From NCBI GenBank assembly GCA_029532415.1, contig JAQOTA010000042.1:248001-312000 (forward strand): DNA of 64,000 bases, read 5' to 3'. Source of the DNA: Marasmius tenuissimus (taxonomy: Eukaryota; Basidiomycota; Agaricomycetes; Agaricales; Marasmiaceae). Made by a program: the position numbers and the translations under genes. The number at the start of each line of letters is the position of its first letter. The first letter of the stretch is position 1. The notes under the pieces were generated by a model that was not told the DNA's origin, ran no database searches, and saw only the letters and a list, made by a program, of their open reading frames with translations. Below are positions 31,512 through 45,451 of this stretch, one piece after another.

Positions 31512-33260
31512 TTATTCACCCAGCTCCTCTCTTTTCTGTGCGTACGATAAACCCCCCAAATGTTCCTCGTTGTGGATCATGACCGACTCGTCGCGTCTTC
31601 TGATTTCGAGAACGGTCTCGATCATTCCTCGATTGTCCCCATTCCTGCTACCATCCTCCCCCAACACAGCAACCCGGAATGACTTCTCGTCATTGATTGC
31701 CATACCGAGTGCCGTGCGCACAATAATCAAAGTAGACGCAATTCCCTGTGTGTTTAATGAGAAACAACAGCGGAAGATCCGTAACTGTACATGCCATTAT
31801 TGTGCTCAGGGAGTAATTTACCACCACCGCGCCCAGTTGGGTACTAGTGAAAACCACTGATTTGAAGTCCAGGTGGCGAAAGACAGACCATCCCAAGAGC
31901 AGAAGCGTGGTATACACAAACTGTGACAGGGGAATGAGAATTCCTGACTCAACTCTACAATCGAGAAGGTTTGTATCAACGTCCCTGATACAGTGGGAAA
32001 GGTACTCAGACTCACGAGGCATGAATTATCGTTCGGTACATCCTTGTAGCAGGTCGCCTGCTTCCCGGCGAAACCTTCCGATTAATGTGGAACACTCTTC
32101 CCGCTACAAAGTGGGAAAGGCGAACAGTCAGTAGCTCCACCGGTTCAAAGAATTATCTTTCAAAAGCCAACCTATGAGTCCTGTTAGAAGGAGGTTGCTG
32201 AATAAACTTCCGTATGAAAAGCAGAGTAGAAGGATCGATCGAGCCCGGGGCTTGTCGCCTTCCATGAAGACGTTTCTCACAAAGCCATTGAAGCTCCACT
32301 CGCCGCCGCCAAACGAGAACATTGTAATATAGCCTAGGACTGTACATGATTTAGACAAAAGAAAAATGTGAAGACGGAACTTTTCTTGGATTCCTCACCG
32401 TTGTTAGCAAGACATAGAAGAGCGGGAAGTAACACGACGCAATGCCGATTTTGCCAGATGCGAGAACATCTCCAGATCTTCCGATACATCCGAGTTGATA
32501 GGAGAGAAACCTATGAATTGAGGAGGACGCACGAGGATTATGTCGCTTATCAAGCTGTCGGAAACAAGTGTCAATGAACCGTAGTCTGGTGGGCAAGATC
32601 TGGGCCTGGGCCCTGAACGTACTTGGAGGTGACCGTCATGAGCTGTGTAGTGATGAACAAACTCCTGTGAAAAACAAAGATTATCAGTGAAAACTCCAGG
32701 ATGATGAGTTCTCTTGGAGAAACTCACCTTGAGAGGCCAAATGTTGGAATTTTCAACATGTCGTCTGGAGAAAGCCTTTGAGGGCCCATTTGTTGCTCTA
32801 AGTTAACCTTCGAAGACTGTTGAAGTGAAATACGAGGCAAATTCAAGAGCACATTCATAGCATCATGCTCCAGAACGGTATTGGTTGTGTTGAGTACAAC
32901 GGTGCATGTTGCCAGCACAAAGAGTGCCGTGACAAGGAAACAGTGAATATGGAGACGTCCCGATCGTTGCCTCACGAGTACCGAGATGCACACCGCAAAC
33001 AGAACGAGGTAGACACCTAGATAAATGGGTTGAAGATAAATGTGGTACTACAGATAGTCGAAAGAGACTTTGACTAACCGTAGCACAAGAAAAGAACCTG
33101 GACGTGCTATCAGACCAGATTTGACCGGTACAATGACTAGAGCACTCACACATGTTCCAGCCACGGGCGCAGCTAAGATCAAACTGCAGGAACGAGGATA
33201 GTCCAAGCAGATCGTCGAAACAAAGATTTGAGACATAGTAGTAGGCTGGTGAACATCCAT
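31512..33260 (-). CDS. Seven-TM membrane protein, copy B
   Basis: Same family as copy A. The N-terminal exon (from 33260, MDVHQPTTMSQ with CLDYPRSC) is followed by a hydrophobic exon (about 32993-32730) with CFLVTALFVLATC. SDIIL and IWRCSRIW flank a short intron near 32470-32545. The helix FSYGSLFSNLLLTGLIG is at about 32230-32170; the loop SGRVFHINRK with RMYRTIIHAS is at about 32115-32020; ESGILIP and GIASTLIIVRTALG follow. The charged tail ends EELGE at 31512. TATATA lies about 30 bp before the ATG. All core motifs are open. Possible signalling or transport role; no sequence feature decides which. Confidence 0.72.
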
Positions 33261-35235
33261 AGGGATGCCGGTCATGTACGCGTATCTATATACCCCAGCT
33301 CGCCTATCTCCCGCCAAAAGAATTTGAACTCAAGATTGCGTGAGAAAAATGTTAGCCGCGACTAACGCAGTCATCCTTACTCGCACATTGGACGTTTCGA
33401 ACGAAGTGCCACTCAGATTTCGCAGAATAGGGGAGCTGTAACTGCTTTATCTGGTGACCTTAATCGTGGGTCGGTCACCGGTGACAGGTAAGTGATAGGT
33501 CGGGGACAAATCGGCGACACACAAGTGACTAAATTAAAACTAACCTAAGTCAGCGTGGTTGGATCCTTCGCCATCTCCCGGTTCGTAGGGGACTGGGTCG
33601 ATATCCGAACTTTGGCTGCTTGCCACCAGTGAGCCCAGGTGACCCGAACAGTCAGAAAAAGGATATCAATGAACTGATCTCCAGTCCAGCTATCAGAGCC
33701 ACGAAGATACAAAACATATTTGAATCGTGCCAAAGACTCCGAGATTTGCGGGTTCTACCAGCATTGACAGAGCAGATAAGAATAGCTAGGAGTCACCAGT
33801 GAGATCTTGACCCGTCGTATTTGAATGAAAACGGAAGGATGCAATTATTGGAGTGCTAACACCAATGAAGCCCGAGTCGGGACATGTATGAGGGAACATG
33901 TATGAGGATGTTCAGCTAAAGCCTAAAAGGCCGGTCGTGTATAATCATGGTTAAGTGACTTGTGGTCTCATCCGGTTTGACGTTTCCCAGGATATCTACC
34001 ACTCTTCAGGGTTCAAATTGAACTTAGATCTTTTGCCTGATTAGCAGAAGCATCGGCTCAGCCTGTATGTCTTGGTATGATCCATAAGCTACTCTGCCTC
34101 ACGGGTGACGTGGCTGTACAGCACTGAATGACATCCACCAGGGGCCTCCGCCAGCATTGATAGATGTTGTAAAGACTGAGGAATGGTCATAGTGCCATCG
34201 GGAAATGTGACTAATGGAATACGGAAGACTTAAAAACTGTGCGAGACACTGGAGCAGTGAAATGCTCAGAGACAGCCAGATTATTATTAAGGTACATGAA
34301 ATTCCCGAGCTGGTGACTGAGTTTACTCTTCGTCAAGATAAAGTAGTTGTATGGCGGTACCCTGCTCATGTGTGTGTACTGTACCATTTCGAGTGAATCG
34401 TCACGGCGGGGTGGGACGTGTGAGTGTTCCGACCGAAATTTTGGATTCGGTATGTTCCTATATAGATTTGGATAATGGACGCCTGTCTCGGAGTCCTGGT
34501 TGGTTAGTCTTTTTCGTCTTGATCACAGTGGCTGTTCCTCGGGTAACATGAGAATGATGACATCTTGACAGATATGACTTACATTAATTGCCTGGACCAC
34601 TCAAACCCTGAATTGTCTCCCTTCTAACTACTTTTCCCACCCTTGCTCCACCTAAAGCAACAAGTGGATAGCTCCACGTCCACAATAAAAGACGGCATAT
34701 GTTAATATCTGCAGCTCTGGGATCTACACCTCCTTCCTCAACGTTAATTGAGTGGGGAATCAATTCACTTCGCCTGAGCATAGGGAAGGGATAGACTCAT
34801 CTGCTTGGCTATCAGAATTCATCTCAATCTTCTCGTGGTGGTACCCTACGATGTACTGATGGGAACATGTGAGCGAATCGATGGGTAAATATATCTCGCT
34901 CAACACCCAAAGGGCGCTTCGTCGCCGCTTACGGACGATACTATGAAGCACCCAAATATACTCAATGGTTCAAATTGACGACCGCATTCAGCTCTGTGAA
35001 GGTTGTGAGGAGACCGTCGCACCACTCAAAGACCTCGAGCTGAGTAGGCCAACGAGGTAATACGTCGCCATGGAGTTTTGAGCAGGTAAGAGTATCAATG
35101 TCAAGAGGGGAGCAAGTGCCAAGGGCGCCTAACCCTCGGAAAACTTTTGATCGAACTTATAGATAGATTGGAACTTTACTAAGGCGACAGGTGGAAATAA
35201 TCTACCAAATGTGAATGAAGATTCACCTCCGACAG
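33261..35235. other. Intergenic between copies B and C, no gene recognised
   Basis: Almost 2 kb without a credible gene on either strand. A perfect 12-bp palindrome GTCACCGGTGAC lies near 33474. Confidence 0.4.
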
Positions 35236-36959
35236 TCAGTCTACCCATTCCTCTATCTTGCGCGCGTGCTCAAAATCCTCTAAGTGTTCGTCGTCGTGGG
35301 GTATGATCGATCTGTCGGGTCTTCCGGGATCAAGAACGCTCTCAACTATCCCTCTGGTTTCTCCATTTCTACCAACACCCTCTCCCAACACGGTAGCCCG
35401 GAACGATCTCTCTCCATTGATTTCAACACCCAGGGCTGTGCGTACTATAATCAGAGTCGATGCAATCCCCTATGTTAACCTGGTAAGGACTGCCACCAGT
35501 AAGAGCAGGGAACGTACTTGCCATTATTGGGATCAGACAGGAATGAAGCACTGCTGAACCCAGTTGGTCACCAACGAAAACCGCCATATCCAAATCGGTA
35601 TCAAGGCGATACCGGGCCACGAGTAAAAGGACGGTATATATAAATAGCGTCATGGGATACAGCACCCCCGATTCGACCCTAAGATTGAGAGGTCGGTATC
35701 AGCAAAAAACAAAGACTCGAGAAAAAACGATGAGTCTCACGATGCGTGAATCACCGTACGGTATATCTTTGAAACGGGGCGCTGGTTCAATGTCGAGACT
35801 TGGCGACTGATGTACAATACTCGTCCCGCTACAACGTAGAAAGGCCATCGGTAAGCTATTCCAGTAAACATACAAGTCTAGAATTTTACCTATAAGTGAA
35901 GTCAGGAGGAGGTTGCTAAACACGCTCCCGTATGAGAAACAAAGTAGAAGAATCGATTCAACTGGGAGCTGGTGTATGTCAAGGCCCAGGCGAAAGCTGG
36001 TGAAGTTGAAGATGCCGTGACTGAAATTGATCATTGTAAGATAGCCTATGACTATGTTTGTGTTAGTGGTGATTCAAAACACGATGTGAATCCCTTGGTT
36101 GTTACCATTGTTCACAAAACACAAAAGCGCAGGGAACAACACGACCCGACGTCGATTGGCCCAGATGTTGTAACATCTCCAGAGCTTCCATAGACCTCGA
36201 TGTGATTATTATAGTAATTATATTTGAGGTTGACGCACGAAGATTATGTCAGTTATTAGGCTATCGGCGGTATCACTTTATGTCAATATTCATTAGCGAG
36301 GACTCGCTACTTTGGACGTACTTGGAAGTCACCGTCATAGCCTGCATAGCAAGGCCAAGCCTACTGTGATAAACAAGTCAATAACTCGCCATAATAGATC
36401 GTGTTGAGGATGGAAAGTCACCTTCTAAGGCCAACGCTCGGAATCTCCAAAATATCGTCGAAATTACGGACCTTCTCCGGACCTACTTGTTCCTCCAAAG
36501 TGAACTTCAGCGGCTCCGATGACTGAGCTATGGGCCAACTCAATATCCGATGGAATATTTGGGAATTCAAAACCTCGTTGAATGTGCTGAGTATGCCACT
36601 GCATGTCGCCAAAACGAATAGAAGTACGGCCAAAAGACAGTGCAGAGGGAACCACTTTGGTCGACGCTGTGCGAAAACCGAGATGGACGTCACGAAAAGA
36701 ACAAGATGAATACCTGGCAAGAGAAATCAAGGCAATTCAGGCATAATAGTTAGTCAAAATTGAACCGAGCTAACCGTACGCAAGGGCGAAAGCCTGGGGA
36801 CGCTGCTGATTAAAGGGCAAGTACACCGCAATATCCGTGAAAACGACTCACAAAGGATACAATCACGGGCCTGGCTAGAATCGATACGCAGAAACGAGGG
36901 TATTCCAAGCAAGGGGTTGTAATCAAAACTTGAAGTGTAGTAGGTTGGTTGCCATTCAT
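35236..36959 (-). CDS. Seven-TM membrane protein, copy C
   Basis: N-terminal exon from 36959 (MNGNQPTTLQV, CLEYPRFC) ends at a GTGAGT donor. TM exon about 36720-36420 with LLAVLLFVLATC; TDIIF|LWRCYNIWAN across an intron at about 36180-36255; helix FSYGSVFSNLLLTSLIG (about 35935-35890); loop AGRVLYISRQ with KIYRTVIHAS (about 35840-35750); SGVLYP helix; last exon GIASTLIIVRTALG with a charged tail ending KIEEWVD. TATATATA lies about 60 bp upstream of the ATG. All core motifs are open. It resembles B and D more than E to G in its N-terminal exon. Confidence 0.72.
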
Positions 36960-39679
36960 AATTGCTGGAAGTATGAGAATGTCCTTTTGGGAAGTAGGGG
37001 GTGCATGCGGATATGTATATATATTCTGGCACGTTTATTCGGCTGCGACAATACTATTGATAAGACCTAGTGCTTTAGTCGAAAGATGCTCCACGCGACC
37101 ACAGTAATTTTGACTTTGAGCTGCTGGATAATTACGGGCGAGGCAAATAATACACCCACTGATGATCAGAAGTATGTGGAGAACTGACGGTCCGACAATC
37201 AATGTTCACAAGTATCACTTCTCCATCACCTCCACCAAGTCTCCATGACCCCACAAGCAGCTTTGAACTAGACCATTTCGAGTAGAACAACAGCCACGGG
37301 TCGAGAGCTGTAGAAAGTCAAAAATAGTAGGTCGATCCACCGTTACCGAAAGATACTTAAGTGGCTTGTGAAAGACTTTTGAGCCAACGTCAGTGGAGCG
37401 CCATACTAGGTACAGTAGCCGAAAATCACAGGGGTAAGTCCGAAGTACTGAGTATCATTCCGTAGGCAGACTGTAGAAAGAGCGAGGGACGATCGAATTA
37501 TTGCTGTTGCTCCACTTGGAGTCTAGCGATGAACCAGGTTTGCTACCCGGAATCGGGGTTTATACTCAGAACGGAAGTCTGAATGAACTGGTAATATATT
37601 TCTGCCGTTCGATGATCAGCCGTACGCCGCAATCAAACTAACCTTCATGTACTCATCTTTTTCGTTCGCGATCGTGGTGAATCTAGCAAAACCCAAGGAG
37701 TACAGTTCAAACGATGCAATGGGTACTGGGTCAAAGATGGACGAGACATACAAATGGACGTGAGTAGGCAGTAAGGAGCTTCAAGATGAAATTCACGGCT
37801 CTTAATCCAGTGCATCAATTGGTTCAGCGGGGCTTCCTTCGTGCCCACACGCCAGGGACATGAGGTACCAGGCTATGTATTGTATATTCTCAACTGAATG
37901 GAGCAATATGTCAGGACCGAAAGAACATGCGGCGTATTGGAAAATGAGAGGGGTGTCCAATAAACCGTGCCTATTACTCCCGAGCTAACCGTTAAAGCGT
38001 AAGTCTGCACCGACCGAATAAAGCTCGACCTCGAGGCGTGTTTAGATTGCGCATAGCCGGGTCAGGTCCTACAGAAGAGCAAATCAGGGGGGGAGGAGGG
38101 GGTAAAAGGTGAAAGACACGACCGCCACTATGTTGACGAACGCCAACCAACACTAAAGAGCACGGCACTGTTTGGTAGATGACGACGATAGCTCCCAAGG
38201 AATGGGGTGCTACGGTATGGTGACGATAATGTTGGAGAACCTGTACAGCGAGCAAAAGCTCGGCCCCATCGTATGCGAGGACACACTTTTGCCCTTTTGT
38301 TTTCACTAATTCTGGGCGTCTTTCCGAGTGTCTCGACGATTGAAAAGCGCAGATTCAAGGCCTTGCGTGGGATATGAGGGAAGAATTAAGCCTATATGAG
38401 GAGAGTCAGTAGGTTTTTCGATGTCGTGGTTAAGAAGACCAGTGCTCAAATGACACGATGACGCTAGATGACGTCTTGGCATCATAGGTGTGGCTCACTT
38501 TGCGTGCAATCCACGGGCCACAACCTTGCAATCTCTCTTTTTATCGCTCTTCTACCCCCTTTGTGAGGCTCTCTACCCTTTAGAGAACTTGTAAGCCATG
38601 AACCCTAGTGAAAACCGCGCCTGCATGATCTGGGGATATCCGGGGGTGTCTAGTGTTTTCCACGTTGATCTGGATGCAGGCCCTCGGGAGATGGAGTCGT
38701 GGAGGTGGTTGGGATTTTTGGGGGATTCAGAGTGGGTGTTTCCTTCGAGACTCCTTCACGTTGTTCCATCTTCTGCCTCTGCTCGTAGTAAGTTGTGACA
38801 ACTTCAAAAGTAGACTCGTTTGATTCCAGCGCGGAGAAGTCAGTGTAGTACACGTCTAACTGGTATCTCGGAACGTGGTTCAGACGCGTGCCCTTTGCCC
38901 TGCCCTAAACTGGTCCGTGCATAGGTCCTCGAATCGTCCGCCTGTCACTTATATTCGGAGGCGCTTGACATCGACCACAATGCTCCTTTCTTCCCGCCCC
39001 CCCCATCATCTCTGCCATCTGTTCAAACGTCTTGTGTCCATGTGATTCTTCCCATCGTCAACTGAGGGCCACATTCAAAGTGGACAATCACGGTAATCCG
39101 GTGAGGGTCAGATCATTTCATACTCATTGGCATCACTCTCATTCTGTATTCCCTTGCATGAACGCTCAGCGTTCAACGTCAAGTCCGAAATTCCTCGGGT
39201 ATTCAATATTGATCCCATAAGGTGTCCCCCCAAAAACATTCGGAATTGCAGTCCTTGGCCAGCACGATACATCTTCTCTAGGTGCACTCATCGTCGAGCT
39301 CCGTGTACTCCGCCGCCCTTTACAAACATTGATTATTGTCCCTCAAGTCTTCCATCTTCGCGATTTGATCTAGAGTGGTCCTTCAAGACTATTTTTTTGT
39401 TGTCTATCGCATTTTTCAGTGCAAAAGTCACGATTATTATTGTCGGCCTGGGTCATCAGTTTTGACGGGGTTCAACTTCAATAAAAAATGGGAGCTGTGC
39501 TTACTGACCACGGTTACCGACTATTGGTTCGAACGAACGACGGATTTGAAAATGTTAGAAACTATCAATAGGCTATTCGAAATCACCACTGGGGTGGGAC
39601 CGTGACAATAAAATGAGTGGTCTGCCTCGTAGTAAGTCTAAATTAGTCTTCAGACCCAAGGCTGCCAGTGGTAGTCCCT
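36960..39679. other. Intergenic between copies C and D with two coding-like minus-strand stretches
   Basis: No complete gene. On the minus strand 38890-38650 reads coherently (VPRYQLDVYYTDFSALESNE) and 38306-38090 reads QKCVLAYDGAELLLAVQVL. These may be exons of an unrecognised or decaying gene. The rest shows no structure. Confidence 0.35.
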
Positions 39680-41375
39680 TCATTCGTCGCGCTTCCATGC
39701 GTAATCCAAGCCCTCTAAACGTCTCTCTTCTTGAGCCATTTCCGACTCGTCGCGTCTTCTGAATTCAAGAATACTTTCAGTCATTCCCGGGGATTCCGAT
39801 CCATTTTCGCCATCAACCTCCCCCAACACGGTAACACGGAACGATTGTTCGTCATTGATTGCCTTACCCAGTGCTGTGCGTACGATGATCAACGTTGATG
39901 CGATGCCCTATAGGTGTGGTTTGATGAGGTGCCACCAGGTCCGATCGCATAAGGGGATGCTTACCATTATCGGAATAAGGGATGCATAAAGCCACGTCGC
40001 GCTTAACTGAATACCAAGCATGATCGGGGACGTAAAATCGTCGTCGCGAAAGTCACACCACATCACGAGTAAAAGGACAGTGTACGCGAATAGTGCCATG
40101 GGATACAAAACTCCTGATTCGATGCTACAAGCAAGGAGATTTGTGTCAGTGATACTCCAAGAACCCATGGAGAAGAGATCTCACGACGCATGGATTATCG
40201 TTCGGTATATTTTTGCAACAGGTCGCTGGCTCAGCGTCGAAAACTGACGACTGAGATAGAACACTCGGCCCGCTGGATAGTAGGAGGGGCATCAATCAGT
40301 AGCTTGAAGGAGACAAAGTGCCGTTCCAAGAAATCACCTATCAGCCCAGTCAGAAGGACGTTGCTGCATAGACTGCCATACGAGAAGCACAGTAAGAGGA
40401 TTGAGTGAAATTCGAGCTTGCTATCTGCAGTGACTACCCTCTGGGTTTGCAGGTTGATGAAGCTGAAGATATCATTGCCGTAGCCAATCATTGTTAAGCA
40501 GCCCAAAACTACACGAGAATTAGATCAAGTTGTGGAAGTGTCCAATGAAACAATCACCATTGTTGAAAAAACATAAAAGAGCAGGGCCCAAGACGATGCG
40601 ACGTCGAGCTCCCCAGATGTGGTAACATCGCCAGAGCTTCCGAGGGCCCAAATCAATGGCAGACAGAGTTTTGAGATGAGGGTGACGCACAAGGATTATG
40701 TCAGTTACAAGGCTAGCAGGAGCCAATGTCAGTAAATCATGACGCCGAAGCAAAAATTGCGAGAAAGACTTACTTAGAGGTGACCGTTATGCCTTGTTCG
40801 GCCATTCCCATACTGCTGTGGCAGCCGATTCATTTGAGCCATTCAAACAGGTAGAAAACACTCACCGCATAAGATTCCAGCTCGATGGCATCTGTACATC
40901 CTCAGCGCGAAGCTTTTGCGGACCCACGAATTGCTCTCCAGCCGTTGGAAACAATACCAAGGGGTAATTCAGTAGGAAACTCATAGCTTGTGACTTGAGG
41001 AGGGCAATGGATGTATTAAGTATGACCTCGCATGTTGCTAGCACAAAGAGTGCCACGACGAGAAAGCAGTGAATATGGACATGTTTTGGTCGCCGTTTGG
41101 CAAGAACCGAGAGGCACGCTGCAAATAGAACGAGGTGTATACCTGAACGTCAATTGAGAGGGGGGGTCAATGTTAGCCGATAGGCTGGAACTGACCGTAG
41201 CAAAGGAGAACCTAGATGCGTTATCAGATGAACAGGAGCCACTACAGTCATTCACTGGACTACTCACCCAGGACTGAAGTACGGGGTCTGCCAGCATCAA
41301 GTGGCAGGAACGAGGGTATTCCAAACAAAGACTAGTGACGAAAACTTGGGGAATAACGGGCTGGCCGCTGTTCAT
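39680..41375 (-). CDS. Seven-TM membrane protein, copy D
   Basis: The clearest gene model of the family. First exon from 41375 (MNSGQPVIPQVF, CLEYPRSC) to a GTGAGT donor near 41270. TM exon about 41130-40862 with CFLVVALFVLATC; TDIIL|LWRCYHIWG across an intron (about 40695-40630); helix FSYGSLCSNVLLTGLIG (about 40390-40330); loop GRVFYLSRQ with KIYRTIIHAS (about 40275-40190); SGVLYPMALFAY helix (about 40130-40060); GIASTLIIVRTALG (about 39900) and a charged C-terminal tail. TATATATG lies 45-50 bp upstream of the ATG. Confidence 0.75.
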
Positions 41376-43106
41376 GTGAAGAAATTTGAAATGACTTTCT
41401 GGGTTATGCCTATGGTCGCATATATATGTGTTCTACTCCGAGGCTATCGGCACTCTTCGAGAGATTGTAGTTGATATTCATTGAGGTTCATTGTTTCAGT
41501 GAACGAGTATCACCTTCGTGTGTACTGTCTAGAAATTGAACAATTCGGAACTGAGGTTTTGTGACAGTATCATGCGCTGCGGTCGGTTTGACGGACGCCA
41601 TGAACGGAGCGCCATCAGATGTGCCTTGGCCGGGTAGACAGCAAATTGATGCTTCCATTGGCTTGATATCAGTGCAACAGATGCGACTGATTCTCTCTCG
41701 GAAACGACAGTCTTTTATTTCCGTCAGACACTAGACCCATTTAGTCACAGTAGTTTTGGAGAGACTGAATAGAAAGGACAATAATGAACGCAAAGACGCT
41801 TCAAGTTCAGATTATATAAACACAACAAGCCGACGCATACCTTGAATATATTCTGATCGATCATCACGGCGTTTGCACCTCGTACTCATAAAGAATGGAA
41901 GATGCGCAAACCGCCAGGTGTCCATGTCATCGCCGATGGTGATGATAGCTCAGTCCGTAAGTTGAGAGTAACCGTTAGAATTGATCGGGGTATAGTGTGA
42001 GCGTGAATAGGGGAAATCTGATTATCCTTACCGTACAATAGTACAGGGTGTAATTACTTCATTCTGAACGTCTCAAGCCCCGATAGCTTCCCTTCTTTAA
42101 TCCTCTAAAGCTTTGAACTCGCAGAGGGATGGCTGACCACAATGTTTAAGTTGGAGCATAGTAGGAGCTCAAAAGCCTTTCGATATAGGTCCATCGGATT
42201 TACATCCCGGGAGGATAAAACGTGCCTACAGCTGCAACTTGACGAGGAGGTTGGGAACAAATTTAGCGCGTGCTCATCGTATCGCAGTGTTCGCAATTTT
42301 CGATTCTGATCCCATCTTAGGCTTTTCATTCGTCGGATATATGATGCTATTCGTTGGTTGTCCGCCACCATGAGAATATCGGTTAGGTTAAGAACGCAGG
42401 AGGACGAAATCACGTCGAAAGCTGAATGCGACTTCAACGGTCCTTCATGTTGAGCAAAACTGACGTTATGCGTGATTTAGTATCGGAGTATACGAGAACG
42501 ATTGGAGAGGGATCCGAAGCTATCGGAGCAGTGAGGTGTCATGATGCCTTGGCGTCTCGAAAATCTGTATGGAGTCGCCAGCCCGAGCATCAGCCCGAAC
42601 AATATAACCACCAATAGTCCGCTGAGAACCCAAGAGTCAGGAGTGGAAGAATTAAGAATGAGGACAATCAGACCTGCGATACGTGGGTTGGAAGACAAGG
42701 CCAAGGGATCATACAGCAAGACTACCTGTGCCACGACAAGGGGGTGGACAAAAAGCTGACCCATGCGAGTTTCTTGTAATTTTTGTTTCAACATGGTCTT
42801 TGAAGCAGGTCGCTTCGAGCATGAACATAGAACGTTAACGGAGTTCTTTATTGTTCAAAGCCCGTCCGCGACTAATGTCGGTATCGTCTCTTCCGATACT
42901 CCGCCCGCAAGTTTTTACACTGGGTAGTTTGAGAAAGGATGGGCTACATGGATACCAGGAGCATAAGTGAGATTGATCTGGCTCGTGATAGGTCTGTTCT
43001 TGATTTGAGACTCAAAGCTAGTACTACTCCGTCGATTCCTCCCACTTCCGTACATGTTCCGAGGCTCGTAATAGGTCTACGCTTGTCGGGAGACTCGAAC
43101 CTAAGA
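41376..43106. other. Intergenic between copies D and E
   Basis: The minus strand of 42105-42794 has a long open stretch with one strong hydrophobic helix (SGLLVVILFGLMLGLA) and downstream coding-like sequence (LTDILMVADNQRIASYIR). It may be an unrecognised two-exon gene or a fragment; no start or family could be assigned. From about 42800 the sequence matches the 3' flank of copy G. Confidence 0.4.
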
Positions 43107-44861
43107 CTAGTCTGTAAACTCTTTGCTCTTGCGTGCATGTTCCAAACCTTCTACTCTTTCCTCGCCCCGCCCCACAACCGATTCATCGCGTCTTCGAATG
43201 TCAAGAACACTCTCGATTATCCCTCTACTATCTCCACTCCCGCCATTTCCTTCCCCCAGAACGGTTGCCCGGAACGATTTCTCGTCATTGATTGCGATAC
43301 CTAGTACTATGCGAACGATAATCAAAGTCGACGCAATTCCCTGTACGTGTTTCATTGAGAATGCCGCGGGAGGGGGACTGGTGAGCGTGCTTACCATCGT
43401 GGAGAACAGGCAGGCACGAATGATTTCCGTAGTTACTTTGAGGCTAAATGATGCCAGGGGGGATGCGGATGGAGTTCCGTAGCGCACAAGCTCAACGACG
43501 GTATATGCAAACAGTGCGATGGGATACAGCACCCCCGACTCAACTCTGGGAGTAAGAAAGCCTTTATCAGCAATGTTCCAAGATTTATGATACTTGATGT
43601 GTCTCACGATGCATGAATTGTTGTTCGGTACATCCTTGTGATAGGTCGCTGGTTAAATGGTGATACTTGGCGACTGATGTAAAGCACCCGTCCCGCTGAA
43701 TGACAGGAAGGTCACTGATGAGTGGTTCTGTGGAACAGCCTCCGAGGGCTTACCTATGAGCACGGTCAGCAGGAGGTTACTGAACAAGCTCCCGCATAAA
43801 AAACAAAGCAAGTAAATTTGGAAAGCATTGATCTTTCTGTGGCCACCGGTTTGGAACATGGTAAATTTGAGATATTTCATGTAGGTCTGAGGTCCCTTAG
43901 CACCCAAGATGGTAAGGTAGCCTATAGCTGTACTTGGGTTAAAGGAAGTGACTCTCTGAGTGTTGATTGCGACTCTTACCATTGATCACGAGGCAGAGGA
44001 GAGCTGGAAGCATCACGACACGCCGCCGGCTTCCCCAGATGATGTAACATCTCCACAGCTTGAAAAACCTTGGTTCAGAGAGAGTGCCATGGATTAGGGT
44101 TGACGCACTAGGATTATGTCGGTGACCAGGCTGACGGAACGTGATGTCAATGATTAAGGCCCACGACGGGGAGTATACAAGTTCTTCGTATGCGGACGTA
44201 CTTGGAGGTGACTAATATGGCCTGCGAAGCATGGTCCACGTTCCTATGGCGAGTAATTTGGATGAGATACGAGACGGAGAGTATTGTCAGACTCACGTGA
44301 CATAGAAATCAAGCAGGTGCACCCTGCACAGCATGGCATCGGGATGAGGCCCTTGGAGTCCTACTGGTTTCTCCAAAGCCGATTCTGACGGCCGTTCACC
44401 ACTTACTAGCAGTCCGTGATTGATCAAAGGGATGCTCCCAAATACGTTCGATGCATACTCAATCAGGAATGCACCAGTTGTGCCGAGTACAATGTTGCAA
44501 GTCGCCAGCACAAAGAGAGCTGTGACAAGGAGGCCGTGAAGACGGAACCGTTCATGTCGGCGTCTTCTAAGGACAGAAATGCACACCGCGAACAAAATGA
44601 GATGGATACCTGGCATATGAACAAAGATAGGTTAGTTGTGTAATGATTACTAGTATCAATACGGTCGCACTGACCGTAAGCTAGGAAAAGAGCCTAGAAT
44701 TACACATCAATATGGGAGGGTACCTAGGTATGTTTGCAACAATGATGTACGCATAATTTGACCATGGTGCTGACTGGAATGAAGTTGCAAAGTTCTGAGC
44801 CCAGTTCCCAACACATAGTTGTGACAAAAGGTTGAGAGGTGGTTGGTGGGTTCTCGTCCAT
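43107..44861 (-). CDS. Seven-TM membrane protein, copy E
   Basis: Belongs to the second subgroup (E, F, G), recognised by the N-terminal MDENPPTTSQPFVTTMCWE (from 44861) in place of the CLEYPRSC type. TM exon about 44616-44300 with LLVTALFVLATCN; TDIIL|LWRCYIIWGS across an intron at about 44060-44110 (GTGCGT donor, CTAAT branch site, CAAG acceptor); helix FLCGSLFSNLLLTVLIG (about 43800-43755); loop AGRVLYISRQ with RMYRTTIHAS (about 43700-43612); SGVLYPIALFAY; GIASTLIIVRIVLG; tail ending KSKEFTD. All core motifs are open. Flanks on both sides are shared with F and G. Confidence 0.72.
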
Positions 44862-45451
44862 GACTGCTGAGGGTGAAGGGATGTACTGCTCTGGGCATTG
44901 CGAATAGACTTAAATACGATCTATTGAAGTCAATGATTATTTCGTTGATCCATGTTGGTCGGCTGGGTAATGTATCGATCTTATCATCCAGAATTACGGA
45001 CCCGATTAGATGCAGCCCATATCTTGTCACTGATTCGAGCTATGGGTAGTTCAGCCCATAGAGATTTCAATGAAGCTACAGACGACAGCTCGGCTCCCGA
45101 CAGCTCGCGAGCTCGGTAATTGACTCAAGCTGTTCGAGTGACAGATGTGACTTATAACTTGAGTTCGCCCTACACCACTCTTCGTCACATGCGGATCTTG
45201 CGGTCTTTTCCTTTCTTTATCGCGTTTACCTACCGTGGCTCCTTCTAGACCCTATAATGTGGCTCACCGAGCATCATTACGTCAGCTGCGAGCTTTCAAA
45301 CACCAGGTCACGGTATTGATTATGTCTAATTCTGGGGAGAACAGTCAGAATTTAGATTGGAGAGAGCCGTTCGGACACTCCCCGAGTCGTGATCAAGGGA
45401 AGAGCACGTATCCTCTATCAATGCCCCAAATTGCAAGGTAATGTACCGATT
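44862..45451. other. Conserved 5' flank of copy E
   Basis: No gene, but 45100-45430 is recognisably repeated upstream of copy F (about 52070-52390) and copy G (about 58030-58320), sharing for example GACAGATG(T/C)GACTTA and TCTGGGGAGAAC. It may hold shared regulatory sequence or merely mark the duplication unit. Confidence 0.55.

Noticed and set aside
43107..44861. Stop codon after TDIILVRQP making copy E a pseudogene
   Set aside because: The stop lies in a short intron with GTGCGT donor, CTAAT branch site and CAAG acceptor; the other copies splice at the same place.
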